The notes under the pieces: generated by a model
Told to the model about the DNA's origin: nothing
The model's input: only the letters and a program-made list of their open reading frames with translations
Databases searched by the model: none
Source: Rhynchopus sp. YZ270_cl-10
Taxonomy: Eukaryota; Euglenozoa; Diplonemea; Diplonemida; Diplonemidae
Assembly (NCBI GenBank): GCA_964035575.1
Contig: OZ037888.1
Coordinates: forward strand, 1,336,912 to 1,400,911
Direction: 5' to 3'
DNA length: 64,000 bases
Program-made: the position numbers and the translations under genes
Part shown: positions 1 through 11,085 of the stretch, in pieces
Numbering within the stretch: position 1 is the first letter of the stretch
Layout of the letters: each line of letters begins with the position of its first letter

Positions 1-1167
1 AACCCACCCAAACACCTCAAAAACATGCCAGGAAAACATTTTTAAAACTATAGGGAGCCACACCCCCTATGGTGAGGTGTGCCCAGGTACAGAAGTGTGA
101 CCACTTTTTTAGAATTGCATTTTACGGCCCAGAAAACCTCCCTATGGGTAGTTTCGGGGCAAGAACAGGTTTTCTGGGGGGTGTGGGGTGGTTGGAGGCG
201 GTTTTGGCACTTTCTGATAGGCGGTTTTCACTTATTTTGAAAAACGTCAAATGTGACACTTTTAAATAGGCCTTTGATATCCCCTACCCCCCCCCCCCCC
301 TGATTTTGCAATTCTCCCTGCACCTGAAAGCCTCACCATCTTTCATGTTTTCTCGTCCCTCTTCCCCCCTTGTCCCATTCCCTCCATTACACATTTCGCG
401 GGATTTAGCGGAACTGCCCCCCTTCTTACCTCACCACTTTGTGTGAAGACATCACTGTGCATATAGGTATGAAAGGAGGGGTGAGTGGTGGTGATTTTTC
501 ATTTTTCTTCCAAAAGTTTTTTTTCCATATTTTCCATTCTTTTTTGTGTCCATCCAGTTTTTTTTTTCTTCTTTATTCCCCCCCCGGATTCCCCCTCTCC
601 CCTTACTCCGCGCAATTTCTACTTTGGGAAGGCTCGTTTTTTGTAGCCGTCCCTTTATTATGTTTTTCAAATAAACCCCTACCTCCGCGAGCGGAAGAAA
701 AAAAATTGGGGTGTACTAAATTGCCACCCGTTGTTATTCAAATTTTAAATTCCAACCTCACTGCCTACCCTCCCAACAAATAGTTTAAACGACGTGTTTG
801 AACTTTGTTTTTTTCCCCCCCACCTACGTTCGCCGTAAGGTGGGCACTTAGGCGATTGTTGACAAAACCTGCACCAATCAAATGTAGCGAAGAAAACACC
901 GCTGAGGTTCGTCTACAAACTGAGAAAGGGGGGAAAACAGTATACACAATTTTAAAGAAAACAACCAAAAAAAGGGAAAAAAAACACACGAAAAAAGGTG
1001 TAGAGAAAGAGCAACATACCCCCTCCCATTATTTTTAAAACACTCTGTCCTCCCTCCTCCCTCCTCCCTCCCCCATACCCCATACCCCATTCCTCCACCA
1101 GGTAATTCCCCCTTTCTCTTTACCCTTGGATCTTTTCTATTCTTCTAAACTTCTTATAAGTAACACA
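1..1167. other. Intergenic flank, homopolymer-rich
   Basis: No convincing coding region. It holds a C run near 288-300, T/C-rich tracts near 500-600, and a CTCCCTC-type pyrimidine repeat at about 1047-1095 just before the first gene. A perfect 12-bp inverted repeat (CCCAGAAAACCT at 128-139, its complement at 167-178) can form a hairpin with a 27-nt loop. Several short open frames are low-complexity and start with non-ATG codons. Confidence 0.6.
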
Positions 1168-4100
1168 ATGATCCACCGGGCTGTGTGTGTCATCCACATA
1201 TTGTTTCTGTCACATCTCGCCTCTGTACATGGGACGTCCTCTGTTGCCACCCAGGTCACGTGGTGTGCCTCACATGCTACCTGTCAAATGCACGGTGATG
1301 CCTCTGGGGTGTGCTCTTCCCAGCAGTGCTCCTGCAGCAGTTCCTACAGCGGAAAGCAGCTCTGCCTTAAGAAAAAGAAGGAGAAGTCTCCTGTGCAGGT
1401 GCAGGTGCACTTTGCGATCACTGCGTTCCAGAGCACACATGTTGCGCTGATCAATGCTGTGCTGGAGGTCGTGCTGGACACAGAAGCGTCGCGCACTGAA
1501 GTGGAGGACGGTGTGGTGAGTGCGGTGTTCTCTGCTGTGAAGTACCGTGACATCGTGGGTGCGGACATCGGCTCGCACCTTGCGTCGCTTGCGTCCACTG
1601 CGAAGGAGTACAAAGCACTGCACGCCGTGCTCGGCAGCCCTACAGCAATCCACCTCGCCGTGCTCGCCCCCTGCAATGTCTCCTCTGCCGACGCCACCGA
1701 ACGGCTTGCAAACGGAACCTGCGTCGCACTGTCCTGTGAAGACGGCTTTCTCCTGCAAGGTGGCGCCTGCATAGTCGCCCCCGCAGCGCCGCCTACACAG
1801 GGGCTCTTCAAGTGGTGTGTCGCAGATGAGTCCTGCAGAATGCATGGTGACGGTGCAGCGGCGTGCGATGCTGCTGCGTGTGCGTGCAGTCCAGGCTACT
1901 CGAGTGTCGGTGCTGCGCAGGTGTGTGTGCCTGCAGTGTCGGCGGCAACAGCGTCGGCGGATGTGCTTGTGGAGATGGTGTGGAAGGTGAACTGCATGTT
2001 CTTCTCGACAACCTTTGTGGCGCTTGTGAAGGAGGTTGTGGAGGATGCGTTTGGTGTTGCGCCGTCGGATGTGGATGTCGACTGTGGCACTGTGCGTGCG
2101 GTGGTGCTGGACGTAGCGTATGCGGACATGCCTGCCGCAGGTGCCAGCATCGAGGCGAAGCTGAACCTGCGCTACGCGAACAGCCCGCTCTTCTTCCTGA
2201 TGCGCATTCTCCTGGGCATGCCAGTCTCCACCTCTGTCACCGTGCAGCCGCCCTGCCACATCGCAGGGGCCACACAGACACGCAGGATCGCAGACGGCAG
2301 CTGCACTATTGTCGCCTGCAGTGCGGGCCTCATCCCCACTGGGGGGACATGCTCTGCTGCAGGCCAATGCACCGATGCGTGGACAAAGGGCGCCACCTCG
2401 CTGTGCCTGCTGAACATCCCGAACCTGCACTCCCGCAAATGGGGTTGGACGAACAGGCTGTATGGCTCGGAGACGATGCAGATGTACAGCGGTGCGACGA
2501 ACTGCAACACCGGTGCGGGGACGATTGTTGCCGACGTGAAGGTGCTGTTCAACGGGAACCTGCTGGACGTGGTGGTGTACATGCGTGCGGGGTGGAGGGT
2601 GGAGGATATGTCACTGCACATTGCGAGCAGCATCCTCCCCTACACAAGCAGCAAGGTGTACACCGCTTCGCCTGCGTATTTCCGCTTCAAGAAGTCAGGC
2701 ACTGAGGGCACCATCTTCAAGTTCCGTGTCTACACCTACCACCTCTTCCTCGCCTTCCACACAGTCGTCTGCCCAGACATCCCCGAAACAGCACTCCCCT
2801 CCACGGACACACCTGCCGTCGCGCCACCCACCACCCAAGCTACCTTGATACAGTGGTGCCTCGATGACGCCTCCTGCCAGATGCACGGCGACACTGCTGC
2901 GACCTGCTCTGACAACCTCTGCACCTGCAACGCACCGTACGACGGTGTTGTTGCCGGAGCTGAGGTCTGTGCGGCCACGATGTGGGACACTGCGGATGTG
3001 ATGGTGCGTCTTGCGTGGGACGTCTCGTTTGGGGTGTCTGAGGCTGCGTATTTGGCGTTGCTGGGGCGCGCTTTGGAGGGTGTGTTGGTGAGCACAGTGT
3101 CGCAGATGGACGTCGACGAAGGTGTGGTGCGTGCAGTGCTGATGGACGTCGCCTACACACACCTCGCAGCAGCAGACATCAACCAGACGCTCGCAGGCCT
3201 CTACAGCAGCGAAGCCGCGTACACCGCAATGCGCGACGGTGCAGGTCTGCCGCGCTCTGTTGTCATCTCCGTCTTCGGCCCCTGCACACTCCCCGGGGCA
3301 AACGAAACAGAGCGCCTCACAAACGGCCTCTGTGCTGCAGTGTCCTGCACACAGGGATACATCCTCGACGACACGACATGCCTCGTTCAGGACAACGTGA
3401 CCACAGTGGAGTACATCTGGTGCACAGCGGACGAGACGTGTCGCATGCACGGCGACACCTCGGCAGTGTGTGTGAACATGGCTTGTGCATGTGGGTCTGC
3501 CCACACCGCCGTCCTGACAGCAGAGGTCTGTGTTGAGACGGCCGCACAGAACAGAGCAGACGAGAGTGCAGATATCCTAGTGGAGCTTGTCTGGCGTGTG
3601 GAGTGCACTGCCATCACCGCTGCGTTTGCGGCCACGATCCGTGCGCTCGTGGAGGCAGGGGTGGGTGTACAGGCGGACGCTGCCAGCAGCGAATGCGGGA
3701 CTGCGCGCTTTGTGTTCACGAACGTGACGTACACTGCTATTGTCGACTCAGCCGAGGCCGCGAAGCTGCAGCTTGCAGGCAACGAGACTGCTGCGGACGG
3801 CGATATGAACGTCACCCTAGGGATGCCCGTTGCCATCACCACCACCGTTCTTGCACCGTGCAGCATTGCGAATGCGACCGCCACCGCCAGGACCACCGAT
3901 GGAAAGTGTGTCGCCGTCTCCTGCCACAACGACTACATCTCTGCTGGTGGCTCCTGCGTGCAGGCAGGCGAGTGCCAGACAGCGTGGGCACGTGGTGTGA
4001 CGTCCACCTGCTTCCTCAACGTGCGTGGCCTCAGTGCTTGGGGGTGGACAAACCAGGTGGCCTCCACCGAGCGGATGACGTTGTGGGTGAACGCTGTTGG

Positions 4101-7100
4101 GTGCAACACGGGAGCTGCGGCGGATGTGGGGACAGTGCAGGTGTCAAAGCAGAACTCACTGTTGGATGTTACAGTGGAGCTTGCAGACGGGTGGCGAGTA
4201 GACACGTCTGCACTCTGGATCGGTGGCAGCAAGCTGCCGCTCAACAGCAAAGGTGACTACACGGCAGACGCTGCGTTCTTCCCGTACAAAAGCAGCACCG
4301 CAACCTTTGGCAGCGCTGCCGCCAACCAGTACCTCGCACTCTATGTGCGGGTGTGCCCGGGTACAGACAACACCACACCGACACAGGCACCAACATCCGC
4401 GGCACCTGCCACCCCATCGCCACCGCTCGCAGTCACAACAGTGAAGTGGTGTCTGACGGATGCATCTTGTCGCCAGCACAGCGACACAGCAGCTGTGTGC
4501 AACACAGCAGCACACACCTGTACGTGCAGCCCTGCCTACACAGGCGTCGTGCCTGCAGCAGCGGTGTGCGCACAGCTGCAGAGCGACACAGCGGATGTCA
4601 TGGTCGAGCTCGTGTGGGACGACGTGACCGTCTTCCAGAGTGCCTTTCTCTCGCTGCTGGAGAGCATGCTTGCGTCCATGCTCGGGCCCGTATACCACAT
4701 CGAGCTCTCTGACGGCGCTGTCCGCAGCATCGTGTCGGCACAGTACACGTCGATCGCTAGTGCAGATGTGGGCCAGACTCTGTGTGCACTGTATGACACA
4801 GCAGACGAGTACGCAGAGATGAAGAGCGTCCTCGGCCTGCCGTCGCAAAGCACGCTCACAGTGCTCGAGCCGTGCCATGTGCCCAGGGCAAACGAGACAG
4901 AGCGCCTTGCGAACGGAACCTGCGTTGCCGTCACCTGCCAGGCCGGAGACATCAACGTGAACGGTGTGTGTGTGGAGGACCTCACCCCTGCGTCAGTCCT
5001 GTGGTGTGTGGATGACAGTGCGTGTCGCATGCACGGCGACACGGCGGCCACGTGCAGCGACAATATGTGCAGGTGTGCTTCGTCCGGCTTCGCTGCCTTC
5101 ATGTCTGCTGAGGTGTGCACGGCAAGCGGAGCAGACGGCACTGCATCTGTGCTCGTGGAACTGGTGTGGGAGGTTGACTGTGATGACTTCACCAGCACAC
5201 TGCTTGCGCTTGCCATTGCAGCTGTAGAGGCTGCCACTGGTGTGCAGGCGGCAGCGGCGGTGTCTGACTGTGGCACTGCGCGTGTCCTGCTGAACAGCGT
5301 TGCGTACTCGACACTTCTCTCTGCAGACATTGGCGCAGCGCTCGCTACCCACACCGCACTGCAGGCGTTGGGCGTACCTGGCACTACGCTGTCGGTGTTG
5401 GGCCCATGCGACGCTCCCTCGGGCACATCATCTTCGCAACGCGATGCCTCTGGCTCATGCCGTGCAGTTGCCTGTGACAGCGGATACGTTCTGGCAGGTG
5501 GACAGTGCATCGACAGGGGCATGTGCGAGTCAGCATGGGTCAAGGGTGCAGAGTCGACGTCGTTCCAGAACCTGCGCCGCCTCAAGTCCACGTCGTGGGG
5601 GTGGACGAACGCCATCTCCTCCTCCGAGTCTATGCAGCTGTGGGCCAGGGCGCGCAGCTGCAACACCAACAGGGCCGTGCACGTTGGGGATGTGTATGTG
5701 ACACTGGAGGGCACCGTGCTTGATATCACTGTGGTGATGAAGGACACGTGGAAGCTGACAGACGTGTCCCTGTGGGTTGGCACAGACAAGCTTCCCAAGA
5801 AGCGTGGCTACTACACCGCACGCCCGTCGCGCTTCCCGTACAAGAAGACCGGGTCGGGTGACTACCGCTTCCGTGTGAACACGTACTGCCTCTACATGGC
5901 GATGCATGTGACTGTGTGCAAGGGGGACCCAGAGGTGACCATTGCGCCCACGCCTGCACCGGTTCTTGCCACACCTGCACCGACAGTGATGCCAACTACG
6001 GTGATATGGTGCACAGGCGATGAGGCGTGCAGAGCGCACGGCGACAGCAATGCCACCTGCAACACTGCCCTCCCCGCGTGCACGTGCAGCAGTGGGTTCG
6101 CGACTGTTGCGTCTGCGAAGCTCTGCCTCGACGATGACGCAGCAACGTCGCCTGTGCTCGTCACGCTTGCATGGGATGCAGACTTTGGCAGCTTCGAAAG
6201 CAGCTTTCTTGCACTGCTGGACGCAATGCTGGAGGCACACCTCAACACCGACGTTGCGGTTATGGAGCTTGCCGACGGTGTCGTGCGTGCCGTGCTCGAG
6301 GGGGTGTCGTACGCACAGCTCCTGGGTGTGGACATTGGCGGCTACCTCTCCTCGCTGTACCAGCTCAACGATGAGTACACTCGCATGGGCGACGTGCTTG
6401 GACTGCCTTTTGAGAGCACTGTCACTGTCCTGGACCCGTGCTCCGTGTTTGGTGCTCTGGAGACAGAACGTATCGCAGACGGCACCTGCGTTGCAGTGTC
6501 GTGTGATGACCTTTATGACCTGGACGATGGTGAGTGTGTGAACGCCACGAATGTTACACTTGCATCGCAAACCGTGTACCACTGGTGTGTGAGTGATGAC
6601 TCGTGCCAGATGCACGGTGATGCGAGTGCTGCGTGCAACGTGACGACGCACACCTGTGTGTGTAGTGCTGGATATGTAAGTGTTGCGGATGCGGAGGTGT
6701 GTGTGCCCAGCGACGCAGCTGCTCCTGGTACAATGACATCCCCTGTGCTGCTTGAGGTATCGTGGCGGGCAGAGTGCTCGCACTTCTCACCGGACTTCGT
6801 TGCGCTGGTGAGCAGAGTGCTCTCGGGTGCGCTGCACACGTCTGCCGTCGACATTGCTGTGGACTGCAGCACCGTGCGTGCAGTGCTTTCCGACGTGACG
6901 TACGACGCCACCCTTGCTGCAGGTGCCGCTGTTGAGGCAGTGCTGCTGCAATACTACGCAAATGACACCGCCTTCGACATCATGCAGCAGATCGTAGGTG
7001 TTCCACACCTCATGTCCCTCACTGTCCTCGCCCCGTGCAGCGTCCCCGGTGCCACAGCTTCCCGGTACAACGCTGCCGGGCGCTGCATCGCGCTCGGATG

Positions 7101-10100
7101 TGTGACGGGCTACGCCCTGCAGGACAACGCATGTGTGTCGGACGGGCGCTGCCTGTCTGCGTGGGTGAAGGGCGACAACGCGTTCTGCTTCCTGAACTTC
7201 AAAGGGCTGCCGTCACCGAGGTGGGGGTGGACCAACAAAGTGCACGCGTCGCAGACTATGGGGTTGTGGGCAGGGGCGGACAGGTGCAACACTGCAAACG
7301 GGTTCAAAGTGGGTGACGTTGCGGTGTCTGTGGACCGGAACGACATCGACGTGTCGATCGACGTTGACGCAGGGTGGCGTGTGGTGCACACGTCCCTGTG
7401 GGTTGGGTCCTACACGTTGCCACGTTCCAACGGAGGGTCACGGTGTTCGCCGTGGTACTTCCCGTACAAACGGTCGAAGGGAAACGGACGGAAGTGGTAC
7501 AAGCTCACCTCACGCCCATCTGTGCTCTTCATGTCGATGCATGTGACGGTCTGCCCCGTATGCCCGCCACCAGAGCCGACAGCCGCACCCACAGGGCTTC
7601 CTCCCACAGCACAGCCAACCGCAATCCCGACTGCAATTCCCACATCAGTGCCAACGGCAGTGCCCACTGCAATTCCAACAGCAATCCCGACCAGCATACT
7701 GACAGCTATTCCCACAGCGGTTCCAACAGCAGAACCTACAACAATTCCGACAGCTATTCCAACAGCAGAGCCAACAGCAATTCCCACTGCTGAGCCAACC
7801 GCAATTCCGACAGCAGAACCCACAGCAATTCCCACAGCATCACCAACATCCATTCCGACAGCAGTTCCAACATTAGTGCCAACAGCTATTCCCACGGCAA
7901 TTCCGACAGCTATTCCGACTGCACAGCCAACAGCAATTCCAACATCAGTGCCGACAGCAATTCCCACAGCAATTCCGACAGCAGAACCTACAACAATTCC
8001 CACAGCTATTCCAACAGCAGAGCCAACAGCAATTCCCACTGCTGAGCCAACCGCAGTTCCCACGGCAATTCCGACCGCAGTTCCAACATCAGTGCCAACA
8101 GCTATTCCCACAGCAGTTCCAACATATGTGCCTACCGCAATTCCCACAGCTGAACCGACAGCTATCCCCACTGCTGAGCCAACCGCAATTCCGACAGCAG
8201 AACCCACAGCAATTCCCACAGCATCACCAACATCCATTCCGACAGCAGTTCCAACATTAGTGCCAACAGCTATTCCCACGGCAATTCCGACAGCAATTCC
8301 GACTGCAATTCCAACAGCAGAACCAACGGCACAACCAACCGCTGTCCCCACCGTTGTACCAACACCTTCCCCTCCAGACGTGCCCACTATCTTTACGTGG
8401 TGCTTGACAAACTCATCTTGTCAGCAGAACGGTGATACGTCAGCCACGTGTGACAACGACACGAACGAGTGCACGTGTGGAGCAGGCTTTGACCCTGTCG
8501 CGTTTGCACAGGTGTGTGCCCCCACAGGCGGGGGCGGGAGCACCACTGCAGATGTGCTGGTGTCGCTGTCCTTTGGGTCTGCGTTTGGTACGAATGCGAC
8601 AACCTTCACCGCCACTCTCACCAACGCGACACAGACGCTGCTTGGTGGGGGCTTGCTTGTGTCTGCCGAGGACAACGGGACGTTGACGATGGTGTTCACG
8701 GGCGTGCCGTACGACGATATGGTTACATTTGACATCAGTACGTACCTTAACCAGCTGTACTCCACGGATCCTGACGTGGTGCTGCTGTTGGATGTGCTGG
8801 GGTTCACCCAAAGTACCGTGACCGTGCTGCCACCCTGCGAGTTCCTTCATGCATCGCAGACGACACGTCTTGTTGACGGCAGCTGTGTTCTTGTTGCGTG
8901 CGAGACGGACTTCTCTCTTGTGAACGGTGTGTGCGAGAGGGACGAGGTGTGCTATGACGCATGGGTCAAGCTTGCAGACTCCACGTGCTTCGATGACCTG
9001 ACGCTTGTGGATCAGAGGTGGGGCTGGTCGAACAACCTGCACCAGACGTCGCAGTCAGGTGTGCTGTATGTTGGGGAGAAGACCTGCGACGAAGGAGTAG
9101 CGGCTGTTGGGACTGTGCAGTTCACGTACTCCTCTGGCTTCTTCAACCTGCTCTCCACGACCACCACCTTCGAGCCGGGTTGGGAGGAGCAGGCCGGGCA
9201 CACCGGACGCATCTACGTGGGCGCTGAGCCGCTGCCCCAGCCTGACCCGATGCAGGCAGTGTACGACGCAGACCCTACTGGGTTCAGCGCAGTGTTCGGG
9301 AACACCCTCCTTGCGCCTGCAGGCAACTTCTACGTCGCAGTACACACATTTGTCTGTTCGTCTCTGCCGCTTCCAACCACAGCACCGACGGCAGCACCGC
9401 CAACAGCAGCACCCACGCATGCACCCACAGCAGTTCCCACGACAGCACCGGCAACAGTAGCACCTACACACTCACCCACAGCAGTGCCCACAGCAATTCC
9501 GACGGCCATTCCTACAGCAGAGCCTACTGCAGCGCCAACAGCTATTCCCACAGCAATTCCCACGGCAGTGCCAACAGCAATTCCAACAGCACCACCAACA
9601 GCAGAACCAACAGCAATGCCCACCGCAACCCCAACAGCGGCGCCGACAGCAGTGCCAACACAGGTACCCACAGCAGTGCCAGCAGCGCCGTTGGTAGCGC
9701 CCACCACTGCCACACCAACCACACCACCCTGCACCGACGCACCTGGCACTGTGCAGGTCGTTGTGGACGGCGAGGACCTTGCTGGGGTGAGCGTCACCGA
9801 CGGCATGCTTGGGTGGGCGTACAACAACGTGCAGGTGACCTTGGGCGTTCCTGCACAGATGGTGCAGCAGGGCTTTCAAGCGTACCTTACTGCGAACTAC
9901 AGTGCGCCAGAGGGAGCGAACATCACTGTCACATGCCCTGATAACTGCCTCGGTACGCCGTGCGACGTGATGGTTGCCTTCTACACGTGTACGGCGTGTT
10001 CCAAGGACACAGATGGGAACCTGCCCACCCTGCTTCCTTCTGCGGGGTGGACTGACGGCGGCTGTGCACCGTCCTTTTCTCTGAACGGCGCACAGCATGC

Positions 10101-11085
10101 GATGGTGGGCCACCGCATACTTGTTGCTGCGGGGGGGTCTGTGGTGACGCCTGCGTTTGCGAAGGAGTTGGTGCACTTTGCAGTCTTCGTGCGGGAGGGT
10201 GCACAGGACTGCAGCCAGCTGCAGCAGGCAGCGTGCACGTCGCACACAGAATGCAGCTTCACCACGACATGCACACAGCAGTGGTGTGCGGCCACCACTG
10301 CCACCTCCTGCACTGACTGTGCGCCCGGGACTGGTACATCAACGAACTCCGACTTTGAGTGGTGCCAGAATGATGCGATGTGCAGACGCGACGGCGACGA
10401 TGCAGCAGTATGCGACCTGGACACGAAGAGTTGCGTCTGCTCGGATGGGTATTCGGTTCTCACCGCAGCAAAGGTGTGTGTGCAGGACAAGACTGCGACG
10501 ACGCCTGTGCGCATCACTGTTGTGTGGGATCTGGAGTGCACACGCTGGCAGCAGGTGTTTGTTGCTCTGTTCCGCGCTATCATTCAGCGTGCGCTGTCGC
10601 TTGCGGCCGGGCAGGACGTGACGCTGAGGATTGAGTGCGGGTCGATCCACGCGACCGCCTTCGCTGAGGCTGTTCCCTACAGCGCGCTTGCCTCTGCAGA
10701 CATCCCTGCGCAGCTTGCGCAGGCGTACGCCTCTGACGCTGCCTTCAGCACCATGCGCGACACCCTTGGACACCCCACCTCACACACAGTCGAGGTTGTC
10801 GATGGGTGCAACATACCACATGCGATGAACATCACACGCAACGAGGACGGCTCCTGCTCTGCAGAGGACTGCACACCTGGCTACGAAGTGAGTGGTGATA
10901 TTTGTGTCTCGAGCGGCAGTGGTGATGAGCTGCCCAACTGGGCTGTAGTGTTGATCGTGCTTGGGGCTGTTGGGAGTGTCTGCTTTGTTGTGCTTGCACT
11001 GGTATGGTGCAGTTACATGAAGAAACGGCGGAGGGAAAACAAAGACGACGAGAACGATGACGACTCACCAACCACACCGTTCTGA
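1168..11085 (+). CDS. Giant cysteine-rich type I surface protein with EGF-like modules and Pro-Thr stalks
   Basis: A protein of 3305 residues, probably displayed on the cell surface as an adhesin or receptor. The ATG at 1168 is chosen because it opens a signal peptide (about residues 1-22); the frame extends upstream only through non-ATG codons. Ten EGF-like modules begin with WC and carry a CxMHGD-like motif, at about residues 31, 216, 562, 750, 1093, 1278, 1613, 1805, 2411 and 3065. Each is followed by a roughly 130-residue module ending in a TERLANGTC-like motif. Five WGWTN modules (about 402, 934, 1451, 1991, 2594) close super-repeats of about 1.6 kb. Two Pro-Thr-Ala linkers span about 2133-2406 and 2736-2853. 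A unique Cys-rich part (2854-3058), a membrane helix (about 3255-3281) and a short charged tail end the protein. No intron is apparent. The module folds are my inference; ligand and function are unknown. Confidence 0.93.
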   Translation: MIHRAVCVIHILFLSHLASVHGTSSVATQVTWCASHATCQMHGDASGVCSSQQCSCSSSYSGKQLCLKKKKEKSPVQVQVHFAITAFQSTHVALINAVLEVVLDTEASRTEVEDGVVSAVFSAVKYRDIVGADIGSHLASLASTAKEYKALHAVLGSPTAIHLAVLAPCNVSSADATERLANGTCVALSCEDGFLLQGGACIVAPAAPPTQGLFKWCVADESCRMHGDGAAACDAAACACSPGYSSVGAAQVCVPAVSAATASADVLVEMVWKVNCMFFSTTFVALVKEVVEDAFGVAPSDVDVDCGTVRAVVLDVAYADMPAAGASIEAKLNLRYANSPLFFLMRILLGMPVSTSVTVQPPCHIAGATQTRRIADGSCTIVACSAGLIPTGGTCSAAGQCTDAWTKGATSLCLLNIPNLHSRKWGWTNRLYGSETMQMYSGATNCNTGAGTIVADVKVLFNGNLLDVVVYMRAGWRVEDMSLHIASSILPYTSSKVYTASPAYFRFKKSGTEGTIFKFRVYTYHLFLAFHTVVCPDIPETALPSTDTPAVAPPTTQATLIQWCLDDASCQMHGDTAATCSDNLCTCNAPYDGVVAGAEVCAATMWDTADVMVRLAWDVSFGVSEAAYLALLGRALEGVLVSTVSQMDVDEGVVRAVLMDVAYTHLAAADINQTLAGLYSSEAAYTAMRDGAGLPRSVVISVFGPCTLPGANETERLTNGLCAAVSCTQGYILDDTTCLVQDNVTTVEYIWCTADETCRMHGDTSAVCVNMACACGSAHTAVLTAEVCVETAAQNRADESADILVELVWRVECTAITAAFAATIRALVEAGVGVQADAASSECGTARFVFTNVTYTAIVDSAEAAKLQLAGNETAADGDMNVTLGMPVAITTTVLAPCSIANATATARTTDGKCVAVSCHNDYISAGGSCVQAGECQTAWARGVTSTCFLNVRGLSAWGWTNQVASTERMTLWVNAVGCNTGAAADVGTVQVSKQNSLLDVTVELADGWRVDTSALWIGGSKLPLNSKGDYTADAAFFPYKSSTATFGSAAANQYLALYVRVCPGTDNTTPTQAPTSAAPATPSPPLAVTTVKWCLTDASCRQHSDTAAVCNTAAHTCTCSPAYTGVVPAAAVCAQLQSDTADVMVELVWDDVTVFQSAFLSLLESMLASMLGPVYHIELSDGAVRSIVSAQYTSIASADVGQTLCALYDTADEYAEMKSVLGLPSQSTLTVLEPCHVPRANETERLANGTCVAVTCQAGDINVNGVCVEDLTPASVLWCVDDSACRMHGDTAATCSDNMCRCASSGFAAFMSAEVCTASGADGTASVLVELVWEVDCDDFTSTLLALAIAAVEAATGVQAAAAVSDCGTARVLLNSVAYSTLLSADIGAALATHTALQALGVPGTTLSVLGPCDAPSGTSSSQRDASGSCRAVACDSGYVLAGGQCIDRGMCESAWVKGAESTSFQNLRRLKSTSWGWTNAISSSESMQLWARARSCNTNRAVHVGDVYVTLEGTVLDITVVMKDTWKLTDVSLWVGTDKLPKKRGYYTARPSRFPYKKTGSGDYRFRVNTYCLYMAMHVTVCKGDPEVTIAPTPAPVLATPAPTVMPTTVIWCTGDEACRAHGDSNATCNTALPACTCSSGFATVASAKLCLDDDAATSPVLVTLAWDADFGSFESSFLALLDAMLEAHLNTDVAVMELADGVVRAVLEGVSYAQLLGVDIGGYLSSLYQLNDEYTRMGDVLGLPFESTVTVLDPCSVFGALETERIADGTCVAVSCDDLYDLDDGECVNATNVTLASQTVYHWCVSDDSCQMHGDASAACNVTTHTCVCSAGYVSVADAEVCVPSDAAAPGTMTSPVLLEVSWRAECSHFSPDFVALVSRVLSGALHTSAVDIAVDCSTVRAVLSDVTYDATLAAGAAVEAVLLQYYANDTAFDIMQQIVGVPHLMSLTVLAPCSVPGATASRYNAAGRCIALGCVTGYALQDNACVSDGRCLSAWVKGDNAFCFLNFKGLPSPRWGWTNKVHASQTMGLWAGADRCNTANGFKVGDVAVSVDRNDIDVSIDVDAGWRVVHTSLWVGSYTLPRSNGGSRCSPWYFPYKRSKGNGRKWYKLTSRPSVLFMSMHVTVCPVCPPPEPTAAPTGLPPTAQPTAIPTAIPTSVPTAVPTAIPTAIPTSILTAIPTAVPTAEPTTIPTAIPTAEPTAIPTAEPTAIPTAEPTAIPTASPTSIPTAVPTLVPTAIPTAIPTAIPTAQPTAIPTSVPTAIPTAIPTAEPTTIPTAIPTAEPTAIPTAEPTAVPTAIPTAVPTSVPTAIPTAVPTYVPTAIPTAEPTAIPTAEPTAIPTAEPTAIPTASPTSIPTAVPTLVPTAIPTAIPTAIPTAIPTAEPTAQPTAVPTVVPTPSPPDVPTIFTWCLTNSSCQQNGDTSATCDNDTNECTCGAGFDPVAFAQVCAPTGGGGSTTADVLVSLSFGSAFGTNATTFTATLTNATQTLLGGGLLVSAEDNGTLTMVFTGVPYDDMVTFDISTYLNQLYSTDPDVVLLLDVLGFTQSTVTVLPPCEFLHASQTTRLVDGSCVLVACETDFSLVNGVCERDEVCYDAWVKLADSTCFDDLTLVDQRWGWSNNLHQTSQSGVLYVGEKTCDEGVAAVGTVQFTYSSGFFNLLSTTTTFEPGWEEQAGHTGRIYVGAEPLPQPDPMQAVYDADPTGFSAVFGNTLLAPAGNFYVAVHTFVCSSLPLPTTAPTAAPPTAAPTHAPTAVPTTAPATVAPTHSPTAVPTAIPTAIPTAEPTAAPTAIPTAIPTAVPTAIPTAPPTAEPTAMPTATPTAAPTAVPTQVPTAVPAAPLVAPTTATPTTPPCTDAPGTVQVVVDGEDLAGVSVTDGMLGWAYNNVQVTLGVPAQMVQQGFQAYLTANYSAPEGANITVTCPDNCLGTPCDVMVAFYTCTACSKDTDGNLPTLLPSAGWTDGGCAPSFSLNGAQHAMVGHRILVAAGGSVVTPAFAKELVHFAVFVREGAQDCSQLQQAACTSHTECSFTTTCTQQWCAATTATSCTDCAPGTGTSTNSDFEWCQNDAMCRRDGDDAAVCDLDTKSCVCSDGYSVLTAAKVCVQDKTATTPVRITVVWDLECTRWQQVFVALFRAIIQRALSLAAGQDVTLRIECGSIHATAFAEAVPYSALASADIPAQLAQAYASDAAFSTMRDTLGHPTSHTVEVVDGCNIPHAMNITRNEDGSCSAEDCTPGYEVSGDICVSSGSGDELPNWAVVLIVLGAVGSVCFVVLALVWCSYMKKRRRENKDDENDDDSPTTPF
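7564..8385 (+). repeat. Pro-Thr-Ala stalk-coding repeat (first linker)
   Basis: Coding minisatellite inside the giant surface protein. It encodes repeated PTAIPTAEPTA-like units, likely an extended O-glycosylated stalk. A 127-bp stretch is identical at 7783-7909 and 8167-8293, so the linker grew by segmental copying with a 384-bp offset as well as by slippage. Confidence 0.9.
9373..9725 (+). repeat. Pro-Thr-Ala stalk-coding repeat (second linker)
   Basis: A second, shorter Pro-Thr-Ala linker of the giant surface protein, between the fifth WGWTN module and the unique Cys-rich region. Same unit style as the first linker (PTAAPTAVPT-like) but a different arrangement. Confidence 0.85.

Noticed and set aside
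7410-8387. Minus-strand frame of 325 residues (VGTAVGIAVG repeats)
   Set aside because: Antisense shadow of the Pro-Thr stalk of the surface protein; no unique domain.
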